Shown one piece after another: positions 17,856 through 24,921 of a DNA stretch of 53,548 nucleotides. Each line of letters starts with the position of its first letter. Position 1 is the stretch's first letter. Made by a program: the position numbers and the translations under genes. Origin of the DNA: Solirubrobacterales bacterium (lineage in GTDB: Bacteria > Actinomycetota > Thermoleophilia > Solirubrobacterales > Solirubrobacteraceae); contig DAHUYQ010000061.1 of the NCBI GenBank assembly GCA_027315115.1, positions 1 to 53,548 on the forward strand. The letters run 5' to 3'. The notes below the pieces were generated by a model. The model saw only the letters and a program-made list of their open reading frames with translations, was not told where the DNA came from and did no database searches.

Positions 17856-19834
17856 GCATCCTGGACGGCATAGACGGCCCCGGCGACCTGAAGGCGCTCT
17901 CCGAGGAGCAGCTCCAGGAGCTCGCCCAGGAGGTCAGAGAGCACATCATCGACACCGTGGGGGAGATCGGGGGGCACTTCGGCGCCAACCTCGGCACCTG
18001 CGAGCTTGCGGTCGCGCTGCACTCGCTGCTCGACTCGCCCACCGACAAGATCCTCTGGGACGTCGGCCACCAGGCATACCCCCACAAGGTGCTGACCGGC
18101 CGCCGCCGGCAGCTCCACACGATCCGCCAGTACGGCGGGCTTGCCCCGTTCTGCTCGATGGCCGAGTCGCGGCACGACATCATGGGCGCCGGGCACGCCT
18201 CCACCTCGGTCGGATATGCGGTGGGCATCAAGGAGGGGATGCGGATGGCCGGCCAGGAGGGCCGGGTGGTCGCGGTGATCGGCGACGGCGCGATGACCGG
18301 CGGCGTGGCCTTCGAGGCGATCAGCCAGGCCGGCGGCCTCGGCACTCCGATGGTGGTGGTGCTCAACGACAACGGCATGTCGATATCGCCTAACGTCGGC
18401 GCTCTTTCCCGCTACTTCAACAGGGTCCGCCTGAACCCGAAACTCTGGCACGCCCGCGAGGAGGTCGAGGGAGGGCTGGCCAAACTGCCGGGCGGCATCG
18501 GCGCCGCCTTCGAGCGCATCGGGCCCCACCTGAAGGAGTCCCTGAAGGCGTTCTGGGCGCCCGGCCTGTGGTGGGAGGAGCTCGACTGGGCCTACACGGG
18601 CGTGATCGACGGCCACGACGTGCGCGCGCTGCGACTCGCGATCGGCGAGGCGCTCGCCGCCCAGCGGCCGGTCGTCGTCCACATCGCCACCGTAAAGGGC
18701 AAGGGCTTCGCGCCCGCCGAGGAGGGCGGCCTTGAGGGCATGGAGAAGTGGCATGCCGCCAAGCCGAACTCGATCGTCAACGGCTCGCCCGCGAAAGCCT
18801 CGCCCGCGAAAGCCTCGGCCGGCAACGGCAAGCCCGCGCCCCCGCAGTACACCACCGTCTTCGGCGAGGCGCTCGTGCGCGAATGCGAGCGCGATCCGCG
18901 GGTCGTCGGGATCACCGCCGCGATGAACTCCGGGACCGGGCTGAACATCCTGCAGAAGGCGATGCCCGAGCGCTACTTCGACGTCGGCATCGCCGAGCAG
19001 CAGGCGGTGCTCTTCGCGGCCGGGCTGGCGCTGCAGGGCATCAAGCCCGTCGCGGCGATCTACTCGACCTTCCTGCAGCGCGCCTACGACCAGATCGTCC
19101 ACGACGTCTGCCTGCAGAAGCTCAACGTGGTCTTCGCGATGGATCGCGCGGGGCTGGTCGGCGACGACGGGCCGACCCACCACGGCGCGTTCGACATCGC
19201 CTACCTGCGCTGCCTGCCCAACATCGTGCTGATGGCGCCCAGGGACGAGGCGATGCTGGCCAACATGCTGCACACCGCGCTGGTCTACGACGACGGCCCG
19301 GTCGCGCTGCGCTATCCGCGCGGCGAAGCCGAGGGCGTGCCGCTGCCGGCGCAGCCGCAGACGATCGAGATCGGCACCGGCGAGGTGCTGCGCGAAGCGG
19401 GCGCCGCCAGCGCCGGCGCCGCGAAGGCGGGCCGCAGGGTGGCGCTGCTCGGCTACGGCGCGGGCGTCGGCAAGGCGCTGGAGGCGGCCGAGCTGCTCGC
19501 CCGCCAGGACATCCCGGTCACCGTCGCCGACGCGCGCTTCGCCAAGCCGATCGACGCCGGGCTGGTTGCGCAGCTTGCCGCCGAGCACGACCTGCTGGTC
19601 ACGATCGAGGAGGGCGTGCTGGCAGGCGGCTTCGGCTCAGCCGTCTGGGAGACCCTCAACGACTCCGGCGCCGCCGCCGGCAGCGTGAGGATCCTGCGCG
19701 TCGGCCTGCCGGACAGCTACGTGACCCACGGCAAGCCCGCCCTGCTGCACGCGGAGGTCGGCTTCACCGGCGAGCAGATAGCAGAGCGCGTGAAGGCCGC
19801 GATCTTCGATCGCGCGTCGGCGCACGTCGCTTAG
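17852..19834 (+). CDS. dxs: 1-deoxy-D-xylulose-5-phosphate synthase
   Basis: The first enzyme of the MEP isoprenoid pathway; it joins pyruvate and glyceraldehyde 3-phosphate using thiamine diphosphate. Motifs in its 660 residues: FGANLGTCELAVALH, DVGHQAYPHK, the ThDP motif GDGAMTGGVAFEAI followed by VVLNDNGMSIS, KGKGFAPAE, FDVGIAEQQAV, DRAGLVGDDGPTHHG, and a C-terminal transketolase domain with EEGVLAGGFGSAV. Between the N-terminal domain and the pyrimidine-binding domain is a low-complexity linker containing a repeated SPAKA unit (DNA repeat near 18785-18815). GTG 17852 overlaps the stop of the prenyl synthase gene. Confidence 0.97.
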   Translation: MSILDGIDGPGDLKALSEEQLQELAQEVREHIIDTVGEIGGHFGANLGTCELAVALHSLLDSPTDKILWDVGHQAYPHKVLTGRRRQLHTIRQYGGLAPFCSMAESRHDIMGAGHASTSVGYAVGIKEGMRMAGQEGRVVAVIGDGAMTGGVAFEAISQAGGLGTPMVVVLNDNGMSISPNVGALSRYFNRVRLNPKLWHAREEVEGGLAKLPGGIGAAFERIGPHLKESLKAFWAPGLWWEELDWAYTGVIDGHDVRALRLAIGEALAAQRPVVVHIATVKGKGFAPAEEGGLEGMEKWHAAKPNSIVNGSPAKASPAKASAGNGKPAPPQYTTVFGEALVRECERDPRVVGITAAMNSGTGLNILQKAMPERYFDVGIAEQQAVLFAAGLALQGIKPVAAIYSTFLQRAYDQIVHDVCLQKLNVVFAMDRAGLVGDDGPTHHGAFDIAYLRCLPNIVLMAPRDEAMLANMLHTALVYDDGPVALRYPRGEAEGVPLPAQPQTIEIGTGEVLREAGAASAGAAKAGRRVALLGYGAGVGKALEAAELLARQDIPVTVADARFAKPIDAGLVAQLAAEHDLLVTIEEGVLAGGFGSAVWETLNDSGAAAGSVRILRVGLPDSYVTHGKPALLHAEVGFTGEQIAERVKAAIFDRASAHVA

Positions 19835-20100
19835 CGGCGGCGCCGGCTGGCCTGGCGCTCGGTGCGGCTGGCCTGGCGCTCGGCGGCGCGGCAGCCTAGG
19901 CTTGGGCGCGGCTGGTCTGGCGCTTGACGTGGCGCGGCGCCCTGGGCACGCGGCGACGCCCATCGCGCCCTGAGCGGCGCCTGGCCGGCGGTGTGAGCCG
20001 GCGCCCGAGCTGGCGCTGACCGGCGCCACATCTGCCGCCGGCCGGCCCGCGGCGCGGGCGGCGCACGCTAGTCGCAAAGCACACGATGCCCACTCGTGAT

Positions 20101-20166
20101 AAAAAAAGCGGCCCGCTGGGGGGCGGGCCGCTTTGAGGGGAGGAGGGTACTGCTGTGCTTCGGGTC
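20101..20166 (-). ncRNA. Candidate small RNA, copy 1 of a tandem pair
   Basis: Reading leftward, an unstructured C-rich stretch with CCTCCTCCCC (complement of plus 20135-20144) leads into a perfect 12-bp hairpin (arms 20105-20116 and 20123-20134) whose loop is CCCCCA, followed by seven T: a classical Rho-independent terminator. The predicted 5' end, near 20166, is set by assuming a class II CRP-like promoter (box at 20200-20215, conserved CACTATG at 20178-20172). The CCUCCUCC segment could pair with Shine-Dalgarno sequences. C-rich loops recall the actinobacterial 6C RNA, but identity with that family is not claimed. The frame of the similar second copy is not preserved, so this is not a coding gene. 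Confidence 0.6.
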
Positions 20167-20199
20167 GAACACATAGTGCCCCACGCAGAACCGTTTTTC

Positions 20200-20215
20200 T
20201 GTGACGTTCATCACA
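20200..20215. promoter_or_regulatory. CRP/GlxR-like binding site (perfect consensus)
   Basis: The sequence TGTGA-CGTTCA-TCACA matches the CRP/FNR-family consensus TGTGA-N6-TCACA exactly. Its inner edge is 21 bases from the conserved CACTATG of small RNA copy 1 (minus strand). That would place its centre near -41.5, the class II activator position. Confidence 0.65.
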
Positions 20216-20381
20216 CTTCCCGACCAACTTCACGCAGCCAGCGGTTTCGCCTCTGGGCTGCGTGACACAGCCGCGCCCCGGACCGGCGGCGCGCCACGAT
20301 CTTGGGTGCCGTGCAAGGGTCGGATCGCTGGGAGGCGATCCATTCGGCACGCAACACCCGCCGCAGCCGGCGGGTGACGCC

Positions 20382-20450
20382 AAAAGAAACGGCCCGCTGG
20401 GGGGCGGGCCGTTTCTGGGGAGGAGGAGGGTACTGCTGTGCGTAGGGTCG
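20382..20450 (-). ncRNA. Candidate small RNA, copy 2 of a tandem pair
   Basis: Same architecture as copy 1: predicted start CGACCC near 20450, conserved GCACAGCAGTACCC, an anti-Shine-Dalgarno-like CCTCCTCCTCCCC, then a perfect 12-bp hairpin (20386-20397 with 20404-20415) with the identical loop CCCCCA and a terminal TTTT run. The hairpin arms differ from copy 1 at their bases by compensated changes (AAAGCGGC versus GAAACGGC with matching partners), which argues for selection on structure. One base is inserted relative to copy 1 between CACTATG and TCGACCC, so a protein frame is not conserved. Confidence 0.6.
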
Positions 20451-20483
20451 ATATGCATAGTGAGGCATCCGGCGCGGGCTGTG

Positions 20484-20499
20484 TGTGTGGTCTGTCACA
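20484..20499. promoter_or_regulatory. CRP/GlxR-like binding site (one mismatch)
   Basis: TGTGT-GGTCTG-TCACA on the plus strand differs from the CRP consensus at one position. The distance to CACTATG (20462-20456) is 21 bases, identical to copy 1. The conserved spacing in two otherwise diverged upstream regions is the main evidence for function. Confidence 0.55.
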
Positions 20500-20596
20500 C
20501 TGGCTGATCGCCGGATACGCGCCTTGAGCTGATCGTCGTTTTGGCCAAGCGGGCGGCGGCACGGCTGGCGCGCCTGGCCGCCTTGCCGCCGGGGCT

Positions 20597-20701
20597 TCAG
20601 CGCGGCGTTTTGCGTCGGCGTCGGCGCATGGCGCGAACCAGGGCCAGATCGCCGGCCGCCAAGCCGATCAGAACGACGACGAGGATGATCGCGATCTCCA
20701 C
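20597..20701 (-). CDS. Small single-pass membrane protein (34 residues)
   Basis: GTG 20701 opens a 34-codon frame with a hydrophobic segment EIAIILVVVLIGLAAGDLAL followed by VRAMRRRRRKTPR. One membrane helix with a strongly basic C-terminus (positive-inside) is typical of genuine bacterial microproteins. High GC at third codon positions supports coding. No clear ribosome-binding site precedes the GTG. Function unknown. It lies upstream of, and co-directional with, the small-RNA pair. Confidence 0.5.
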   Translation of the reverse strand: MEIAIILVVVLIGLAAGDLALVRAMRRRRRKTPR

Positions 20702-20990
20702 GCCAACAGCGTATCCGGCCCGCGCGAGCGGCCTGACGCGTCGCGGGTTGCCGGCGCGTCAGCACGGCCAAGCCATAAACTCTGGCCTACATCGAGTCAA
20801 TGGAACGGCGACAGGAGGCTGGGAATGAGACGAGGAGCGCTGGCGGCGATGGCGGGGCCGTCTGGATGCTGACCGTGGTGGGCACGGCAGTCTCGTGAAC
20901 GACGATCGGCAGCGTCACCCAGCCCGCTGGTAGCGAAATATCGACGTGCGGCAACGACTTCTTCGCGCCATATGCTGGGCCGAGCGTGAG
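20702..20990. other. Intergenic stretch without a supported gene
   Basis: Contains only short frames, such as a 32-codon frame from ATG 20800 ending in VWMLTVVGTAVS. I see no family, no strong terminator, and no RNA structure that I can name here. Confidence 0.4.
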
Positions 20991-21035
20991 TGAATCATAA
21001 TCCGCGTGTCGGAGGTTCGAGTCCCTCCTCCGGCA
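20991..21035 (+). other. tRNA(CAU) 3' remnant, possible attachment site
   Basis: From the anticodon loop (TCATAATCC) to the discriminator base, the sequence follows a tRNA: variable region CGTGTC, T-arm GGAGGTTCGAGTCCCTCC, acceptor 3' strand ending CCGGCA. No matching 5' half (it would need GCCGGAG within about 50 bases upstream) is present. Tyrosine recombinases commonly cross over at the anticodon loop and leave exactly this kind of fragment. The remnants of an integrase and an excisionase to the right support an attachment-site reading. Confidence 0.55.
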
Positions 21036-21267
21036 CTCCTGGAAGCCCTCTATCCAAGCTGTTTCGACTCTAGCACGGCTCGCGGACGGGGCGTCTTGAT
21101 TTCCCCACTGATTTCCCCAGAGGGCGTCGCAGGGGCGCGGAGGGACGCGCAGGGCCTTCCCGATCCCGGCCGTCCGGACGCCTTGTCGGGCTCGCCCATG
21201 CGGGCGGCTGCGCGCTCGCGGAAAGCCGCTGGCCGGTTGGCGGCGGTCGGGGTCTGTATGGGGGAGT

Positions 21268-21483
21268 ATGCACGGACCAACGCACGATCAGCAGCCGAGG
21301 GTCGCCCTGCAGGAGGATCGCCTGCTTCGCCCGGAGCAGGCCGCCTCGTATCTCAACGTCAAGACGAGCTGAGTCTATGAGGCCGTGCGCAGCGGCCTAC
21401 TGCCATGCTGGCGGGTGGGCAGGCACATCCGCTTCACCTGTCGGCTGCTCGATGACTGGCTTGCTGAGCAGCCCCGGCAATAG
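21268..21483 (+). pseudogene. Excisionase/HTH_17 gene with in-frame TGA
   Basis: ATG 21268, behind GGGGGAG, begins a 71-codon frame reading ...LLRPEQAASYLNVKTS, then TGA at 21370-21372, then VYEAVRSGLLPCWRVGRHIR and FTCRLLDDWLAEQPRQ. Apart from the stop it is a standard MerR-like excisionase (HTH_17) domain. Relatives often have Trp at the stop position (VKTSWVYEAVR), so a TGG-to-TGA change explains it. The family helps tyrosine recombinases excise elements. The antisense DUF932 frame overlaps its 3' half. Confidence 0.75.
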
Positions 21484-22415
21484 ACGGGGGTCTGTGCCGG
21501 CTCTTGAGAGGCGGACCGCTCGCTGCCTGCCCGTAGCGGACGCAGCCAGGCGCCGTACTCCACGATCGCGTTGACCGCCGCCCACTTGGAGCCCGGAGCA
21601 TTGCCCTGCGTAGCGCCGATGAGGAACAGATCCATGATCTGCTGCCTGGTCTGCTCGCGCGAGCGCCGCGCTCGCGAGGTAGCGGCATCAGCGGTGCCAC
21701 TCGGATACAGCTTCTCCAGCACGCGCGAGAACTGAAGCTCGCTGCAACGCTCGCTCGCGAGGCGGTCACCGAGCTGCTTGAACTTGTGGTAGTAGTCGAT
21801 CGAGAGATCAAGCACGCGACGCGCCTCATGCACGCGCTGCGACACGGCCTCGGTATGCCGGATCGCGAACTTCTGACGCGCTTGCCGCAACCCCCAGTTC
21901 AGCGTGTGCTGGCAGACCACCCGCACCGGCGTGGTCGCAGCAACGACCGCCGTTGACCCGTCGTGGCTGTTGAGCAGCAGCAGATACGGGCGCACGGGAT
22001 CGCCACCGACCTCCACATGCTCGGGCAGCGTCGCCAGCACCCACACACGCCGGCCACCATGCAGGCTGCCGGCAGTCTCGAAACTCATGCTGCTGCCAAG
22101 CAGCTGATCAACGAACGAGAACGCTTCGGCGTTCTGTACGATCAAATAGCGCTCGCCTACGACCCCAAGCACCTCGCCGTTGTCCTGACGAACGGTCGCG
22201 TAGTACCCGCCAAAGCCGCGATAGCGCAGCACGTCGGGAAGATCGGCGCCGCAGTCGATCGCCAGCCGACGCTTGGCGACACGCCACCCAAGCCCCGAGA
22301 CGTCGATCGCCTCGGCGACCGACGCCGGCGGCCGCTCCAGCACAGCACCGAGCCCGTGCCAGGGCACCTTGCGAACATAGAACATCGAATCGGCAGCTGT
22401 AAGACCAGCGGACAT
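21375..22415 (-). CDS. DUF932 phage/plasmid-like protein
   Basis: A 346-residue protein of the DUF932 (TIGR03299, phage/plasmid-related) family: MFYVRKVPWHGLGAVLERPP near the N-terminus, RYLIVQNAEAFSFVDQLLG, GRRVWVLATLPEHVEVGGD, LLLLNSHDGSTAVVAATTPV and VRVVCQHTLNWGL. ATG 22415 has GAAGGAG upstream. The function is unknown; these proteins occur on phages, plasmids and integrative elements. After about residue 305 (NAIVEYGAWLRPLR) the frame runs into sequence antisense to the excisionase pseudogene, so the natural C-terminus seems replaced. It marks the region as mobile in origin. Confidence 0.85.
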   Translation of the reverse strand: MSAGLTAADSMFYVRKVPWHGLGAVLERPPASVAEAIDVSGLGWRVAKRRLAIDCGADLPDVLRYRGFGGYYATVRQDNGEVLGVVGERYLIVQNAEAFSFVDQLLGSSMSFETAGSLHGGRRVWVLATLPEHVEVGGDPVRPYLLLLNSHDGSTAVVAATTPVRVVCQHTLNWGLRQARQKFAIRHTEAVSQRVHEARRVLDLSIDYYHKFKQLGDRLASERCSELQFSRVLEKLYPSGTADAATSRARRSREQTRQQIMDLFLIGATQGNAPGSKWAAVNAIVEYGAWLRPLRAGSERSASQEPAQTPVYCRGCSASQSSSSRQVKRMCLPTRQHGSRPLRTAS

Positions 22416-22695
22416 TACAAACTCCTTCGCTTGTCATAGTCCCGCACGCTGCGGGGCCGATGCCGCACGCACAGCACGCCCAACGGGCGTGCGAAACTCG
22501 CGCAGGCAAGGCCCCACGCGGGCGGGCCGGCCGGAGCTCGGCCAGAAAGACCTCGCGCATGGACGGCTCCCAATTGGTGGCAGACCAGCCGAAGAGCTCG
22601 TGGCTGTGCGGAAGCTCGTTTGCGATCTCATGCAGGGGGTTGGAAACGTCTATCGGGAACTCCGCATACAAGCAGTCAGGATTGTGACATGGCAT
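22108..22695 (-). CDS. Possible small Cys-containing protein upstream of DUF932, 3' end doubtful
   Basis: From ATG 22695 the frame reads MPCHNPDCLYAEFPIDVSNP, then LHEIANELPHSHELFGWSAT and SMREVFLAELRPARPRGALP, followed by a Cys pair in ACCACGIGP. About the first 95 residues look like a real protein with a possible zinc-binding site. Beyond 22415 it overlaps the DUF932 gene in another frame and turns into Arg/Cys-rich noise, so the original stop was probably lost by a frameshift or point change. I do not recognise the family. The 22416-22872 interval holds nothing else. Confidence 0.3.
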   Translation of the reverse strand: MPCHNPDCLYAEFPIDVSNPLHEIANELPHSHELFGWSATNWEPSMREVFLAELRPARPRGALPARVSHARWACCACGIGPAACGTMTSEGVCNVRWSYSCRFDVLCSQGALARARCCAGAAAGVGRRGDRRLGAWVACRQASAGDRLRRRSSRRAALSRLWRVLRDRSSGQRRGAWGRRRALFDRTERRSVLVR

Positions 22696-22872
22696 CGCAG
22701 ATGAAGGCGCGTCCGTTGTGGACCGTGTGTTGTTAGGTGTCCCCGCCGGGCCGGTTATGTCATTGGAAGGGGCGCGTTCGCGCAGTCGCGACAATGGTAT
22801 GCTTACCTGCGGTCCGCAAAGCGGTCGCCGAGCGAGTCCGAGGAGAGATCGGGGCCAAAGAAAGGAGCATTC

Positions 22873-23313
22873 ATGGGCAGACCCCTACGAGCAAGGGCGG
22901 TACGCGCCTTCGGTCGCCTCACCGGCAGGATCTGGCTAGTCGCGGGAGTGCTGGCTACAGCAGCGGTGCTTGTGGCGCCATCTTCGGCTTTGGCGGAATC
23001 GGGAGAGCCTTGCAAAGAAGCATATTTGACGGTTAACGCAATATGTTACAACACGGCAGGGCACCACACATCCTTTGTCGAAACTGAGAGTTGGAACTCC
23101 ATTGGGCTCGGCTACGGAAGCTGTACGGGTGTGCTGGGTTTGCACAGCAACAAAGAAGTGTACATCAAGGCCGAAAAATGTGTCGGCAATTACGTCGGCT
23201 ACGATGAAGTGTATTGTACCACTAACTGCAAAGGCAAGGAAGGTTACGGATACGTCTGGAACAGGGTCAGCGGCGGCCCGTCGGAATTCACGGTTTGGGC
23301 TGATTGGAGCTGA
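22873..23313 (+). CDS. Secreted cysteine-rich small protein
   Basis: A 146-residue precursor: a basic start (MGRPLRARAVRAFGRLTGR), a hydrophobic core IWLVAGVLATAAVLV, and a likely signal peptidase site after SSALA. The mature part of about 105 residues has six cysteines, many Tyr, Gly and Asn, and no family that I recognise (examples: SCTGVLGLHSNKEVYIKAEK and CVGNYVGYDEVYCTTNCKG). An even number of cysteines suggests disulfides outside the cell. Its codon use is notably AT-richer than the core genes, consistent with recent acquisition. ATG 22873 has GGAGC upstream. The next gene starts two bases after its stop, so they form an operon. Confidence 0.7.
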   Translation: MGRPLRARAVRAFGRLTGRIWLVAGVLATAAVLVAPSSALAESGEPCKEAYLTVNAICYNTAGHHTSFVETESWNSIGLGYGSCTGVLGLHSNKEVYIKAEKCVGNYVGYDEVYCTTNCKGKEGYGYVWNRVSGGPSEFTVWADWS

Positions 23314-23315
23314 GA

Positions 23316-23981
23316 ATGAACAAAATTCGTGAAACGATAAAACGATCCGCTACTCGCCGGCGGCTCCTTGGAAGCGTGGTGGTGGCAGTGGTACTCGTCG
23401 CTCTGAGCGTAGCGGGCGTAGCTGTGAGTGGAGCGTTTCCGGCAAGCACACCCAGCAAACCACCAGCAGCGCCGGCTGGAGCGGCGGTGGCGACCACCGT
23501 TCCGCAAGCCGACGCGCAGGCACTAAGCGTCCTCGCTCGGCCACGCACAGCAGCAGACGCAATACCGGCAGGAATAGCACCGACATTCTCCGCCGCATCT
23601 GGAGCAAACGTCGAGCTTTCACGCAAGGTCGAAACGCCCGACGGTCCCGTCTGGCTGGTACCCGGCACCGGGTCTCTTTGCCTCGTGACCCGTGGCGGCG
23701 CCGTGTGTGGAGCGGCAGCAAGTGCCGCCGAAGGTCGGCTGGCGCAGGAGGAAAGCGTCGAAGGCGCCGCACCGGTCAAGATCAGCGAAGTCGAATCGGC
23801 TCCAAAGGAAGTGTCTGGGGTTGTGCCCAACGGAGTGGAAACCGTGACTGTGCATCTCCTCAGCGGCGGCACATCGACGCTGACAGTGCATGAAAACGTC
23901 TACATGGGGGTTGTAGGAGGCTCGGTGTCCACAGTGACGTTCACCGGCCCGAACGGCTCTGGCACAGCCTCGTTCCGCTAG
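23316..23981 (+). CDS. Membrane-anchored or secreted protein of a Thermoleophilia-type family
   Basis: A 221-residue protein with an N-terminal basic region, one hydrophobic helix (LLGSVVVAVVLVALSVAGVA), a Pro/Ala-rich linker, and an exported domain. The segment LSVLARPRTAADAIPAG, followed later by VWLVPGTGSLCLVTRGGAVC and VVPNGVETVTVHLLSGG, resembles exported proteins that I recall as common in Thermoleophilia; their function is unknown. It is translated right after the Cys-rich secreted protein (two-base gap), suggesting joint action at the cell surface. A strong hairpin follows the stop. Confidence 0.7.
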   Translation: MNKIRETIKRSATRRRLLGSVVVAVVLVALSVAGVAVSGAFPASTPSKPPAAPAGAAVATTVPQADAQALSVLARPRTAADAIPAGIAPTFSAASGANVELSRKVETPDGPVWLVPGTGSLCLVTRGGAVCGAAASAAEGRLAQEESVEGAAPVKISEVESAPKEVSGVVPNGVETVTVHLLSGGTSTLTVHENVYMGVVGGSVSTVTFTGPNGSGTASFR

Positions 23982-23991
23982 GTCGAGGATT

Positions 23992-24031
23992 GCTGTTCGC
24001 GTCCTTCGCTCAATCGAAGGACGCGAACAGC
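23992..24031. terminator. Perfect 17-bp hairpin after the secreted-protein operon
   Basis: Left arm 23992-24008 (begins GCTGTTCGCG) pairs perfectly with right arm 24015-24031 around the 6-base loop CTCAAT. No T-run follows on either strand, so it is a Rho-independent-like or boundary hairpin, usable in both directions between the convergent secreted-protein operon and the recombinase remnant. Confidence 0.6.
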
Positions 24032-24061
24032 CCCGCCTTCAAGGTCACGCCGCAGGTGTGT

Positions 24062-24404
24062 CTAACCGGTCGTTTCGACCGCCGTGTGATCTGACGATGG
24101 TTTCGCTCCTGCGGCGAAGATGCGCTGCATCTCGCGCAGCCACTTGGCGGGTATCTGCTCCTCCAGTCGCGCGAGCAGCGAGGCGTCGAGCGTTGAGCGA
24201 GTCGGCGCGGTGGTCTCCAGTAGGCTGCGGGGGTTCGAGCGCTCGGGTGATCTGCGCGGCAAGCTCGGGCTGGGGCCTGTAGGCCATGTACTGTTCGGTC
24301 GTGGTGATCCGCTCGTGGCGCATAAGCGCCTGTATCGTTCGCACATCAACGTTAGTCGCGGTCCAGGACCGTGGCGTGCGAGACACGTCTCGGCCGCTGC
24401 GCAT
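24062..24404 (-). pseudogene. Tyrosine recombinase, C-terminal remnant with frameshift
   Basis: In one frame the minus strand gives TNVDVRTIQALMRHERITTT then EQYMAYRPQPELAAQITRAL, the end of a tyrosine integrase (GHxxxxTTxxYxxY box, with Arg in place of Gly and the catalytic Tyr in EQYMAY). In another frame it continues LLETTAPTRSTLDASLLARL and PAKWLREMQRIFAAG. One frame change is needed to join the two. The catalytic Arg...HxxR part is absent, so the enzyme is dead. It belongs with the excisionase remnant at 21.3 kb. Confidence 0.65.
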
Positions 24405-24921
24405 TCAGTGGCACCACCCGGTAGCAGCCTCGACGCCTGTGCTTCCAGGTGCCGGGCATATCGTCGGCCAAGCGCACGGCCTCGGCCTTGGTCTTGACCT
24501 CGACCGCCGCGCTGCCCGGCGGCCGTGCCGTCCAGCGGGTGATCTCGACCCTGCGCACATCCTTGCCCTCGGCCTTCGCCTTCCGCGCCGTCTTCTCGCC
24601 CAGCACGCGGTAGGACTTGAAGTCGGCGAAGTAGCCGCGCAGCCGACCGTCGGCGAGATCATCAACCAGCGTCTCGGCTCCAAGGTCGCGGTAGAGCCGC
24701 TCGAACATGTCCTTTACCCGCTCGGCGAGCCAGCCCTCACAGCCCTGGCGCAGCGTCCCGGAACCCTGTTCGGGCTGCTCGTCTTCGACGCTGGCACGTA
24801 GCTTTAGTGAGGATGTCCTCCAGGCGTTCCTCAGCCTCCTGGGGCGTCAGGTAATCCGGGCTCGGCTTCTCGCCGTAGCCCGCACGCCATACGATCGCGC
24901 CACGTGGCGTCCGGCGCCCTG
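24352..24921 (-). pseudogene. Recombinase N-terminal remnant joined to an unrecognised segment
   Basis: The right part reads RRTPRGAIVWRAGYGEKPSP and DYLTPQEAEERLEDILTKA, the arm-binding N-terminus of actinobacterial phage-type integrases. A one-base frameshift near 24797 then leads into a frame reading LRASVEDEQPEQ...EGWLAERVKDMFERLYRDL and further to GYFADFKSYRVLGEKTARKA and MPGTWKHRRRGCYRVVPLNA. The latter part I cannot assign. It is fused directly to the integrase C-terminal remnant, apparently by deletion of the catalytic core. Confidence 0.45.

Noticed and set aside
17837..19588. Minus-strand open frame of 583 codons opposite dxs
   Set aside because: Arg/Gly/Asp-rich composition with no motif; it mirrors the high-GC3 dxs gene. 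Similar long antisense frames opposite pepP (8466-9821) and pyrG (38322-40106) were rejected for the same reason.
19835..20100. Repeated GGCTGGCCTGGCGCTCGG after dxs as a coding or regulatory repeat
   Set aside because: Two short imperfect copies in GC-rich noncoding sequence; too little to support a function.
20211..20771. Minus-strand frames running through the twin small-RNA region as proteins with repeated KRPAPQRA motifs
   Set aside because: A one-base length difference between the two copies breaks frame conservation, while hairpins, boxes and spacing are conserved; the composition is Pro/Arg noise.
21370..21372. TGA in the excisionase as selenocysteine or recoded Trp
   Set aside because: No SECIS-like element or other evidence of code change; all other genes in the window use TGA as stop. 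A nonsense mutation is simpler.
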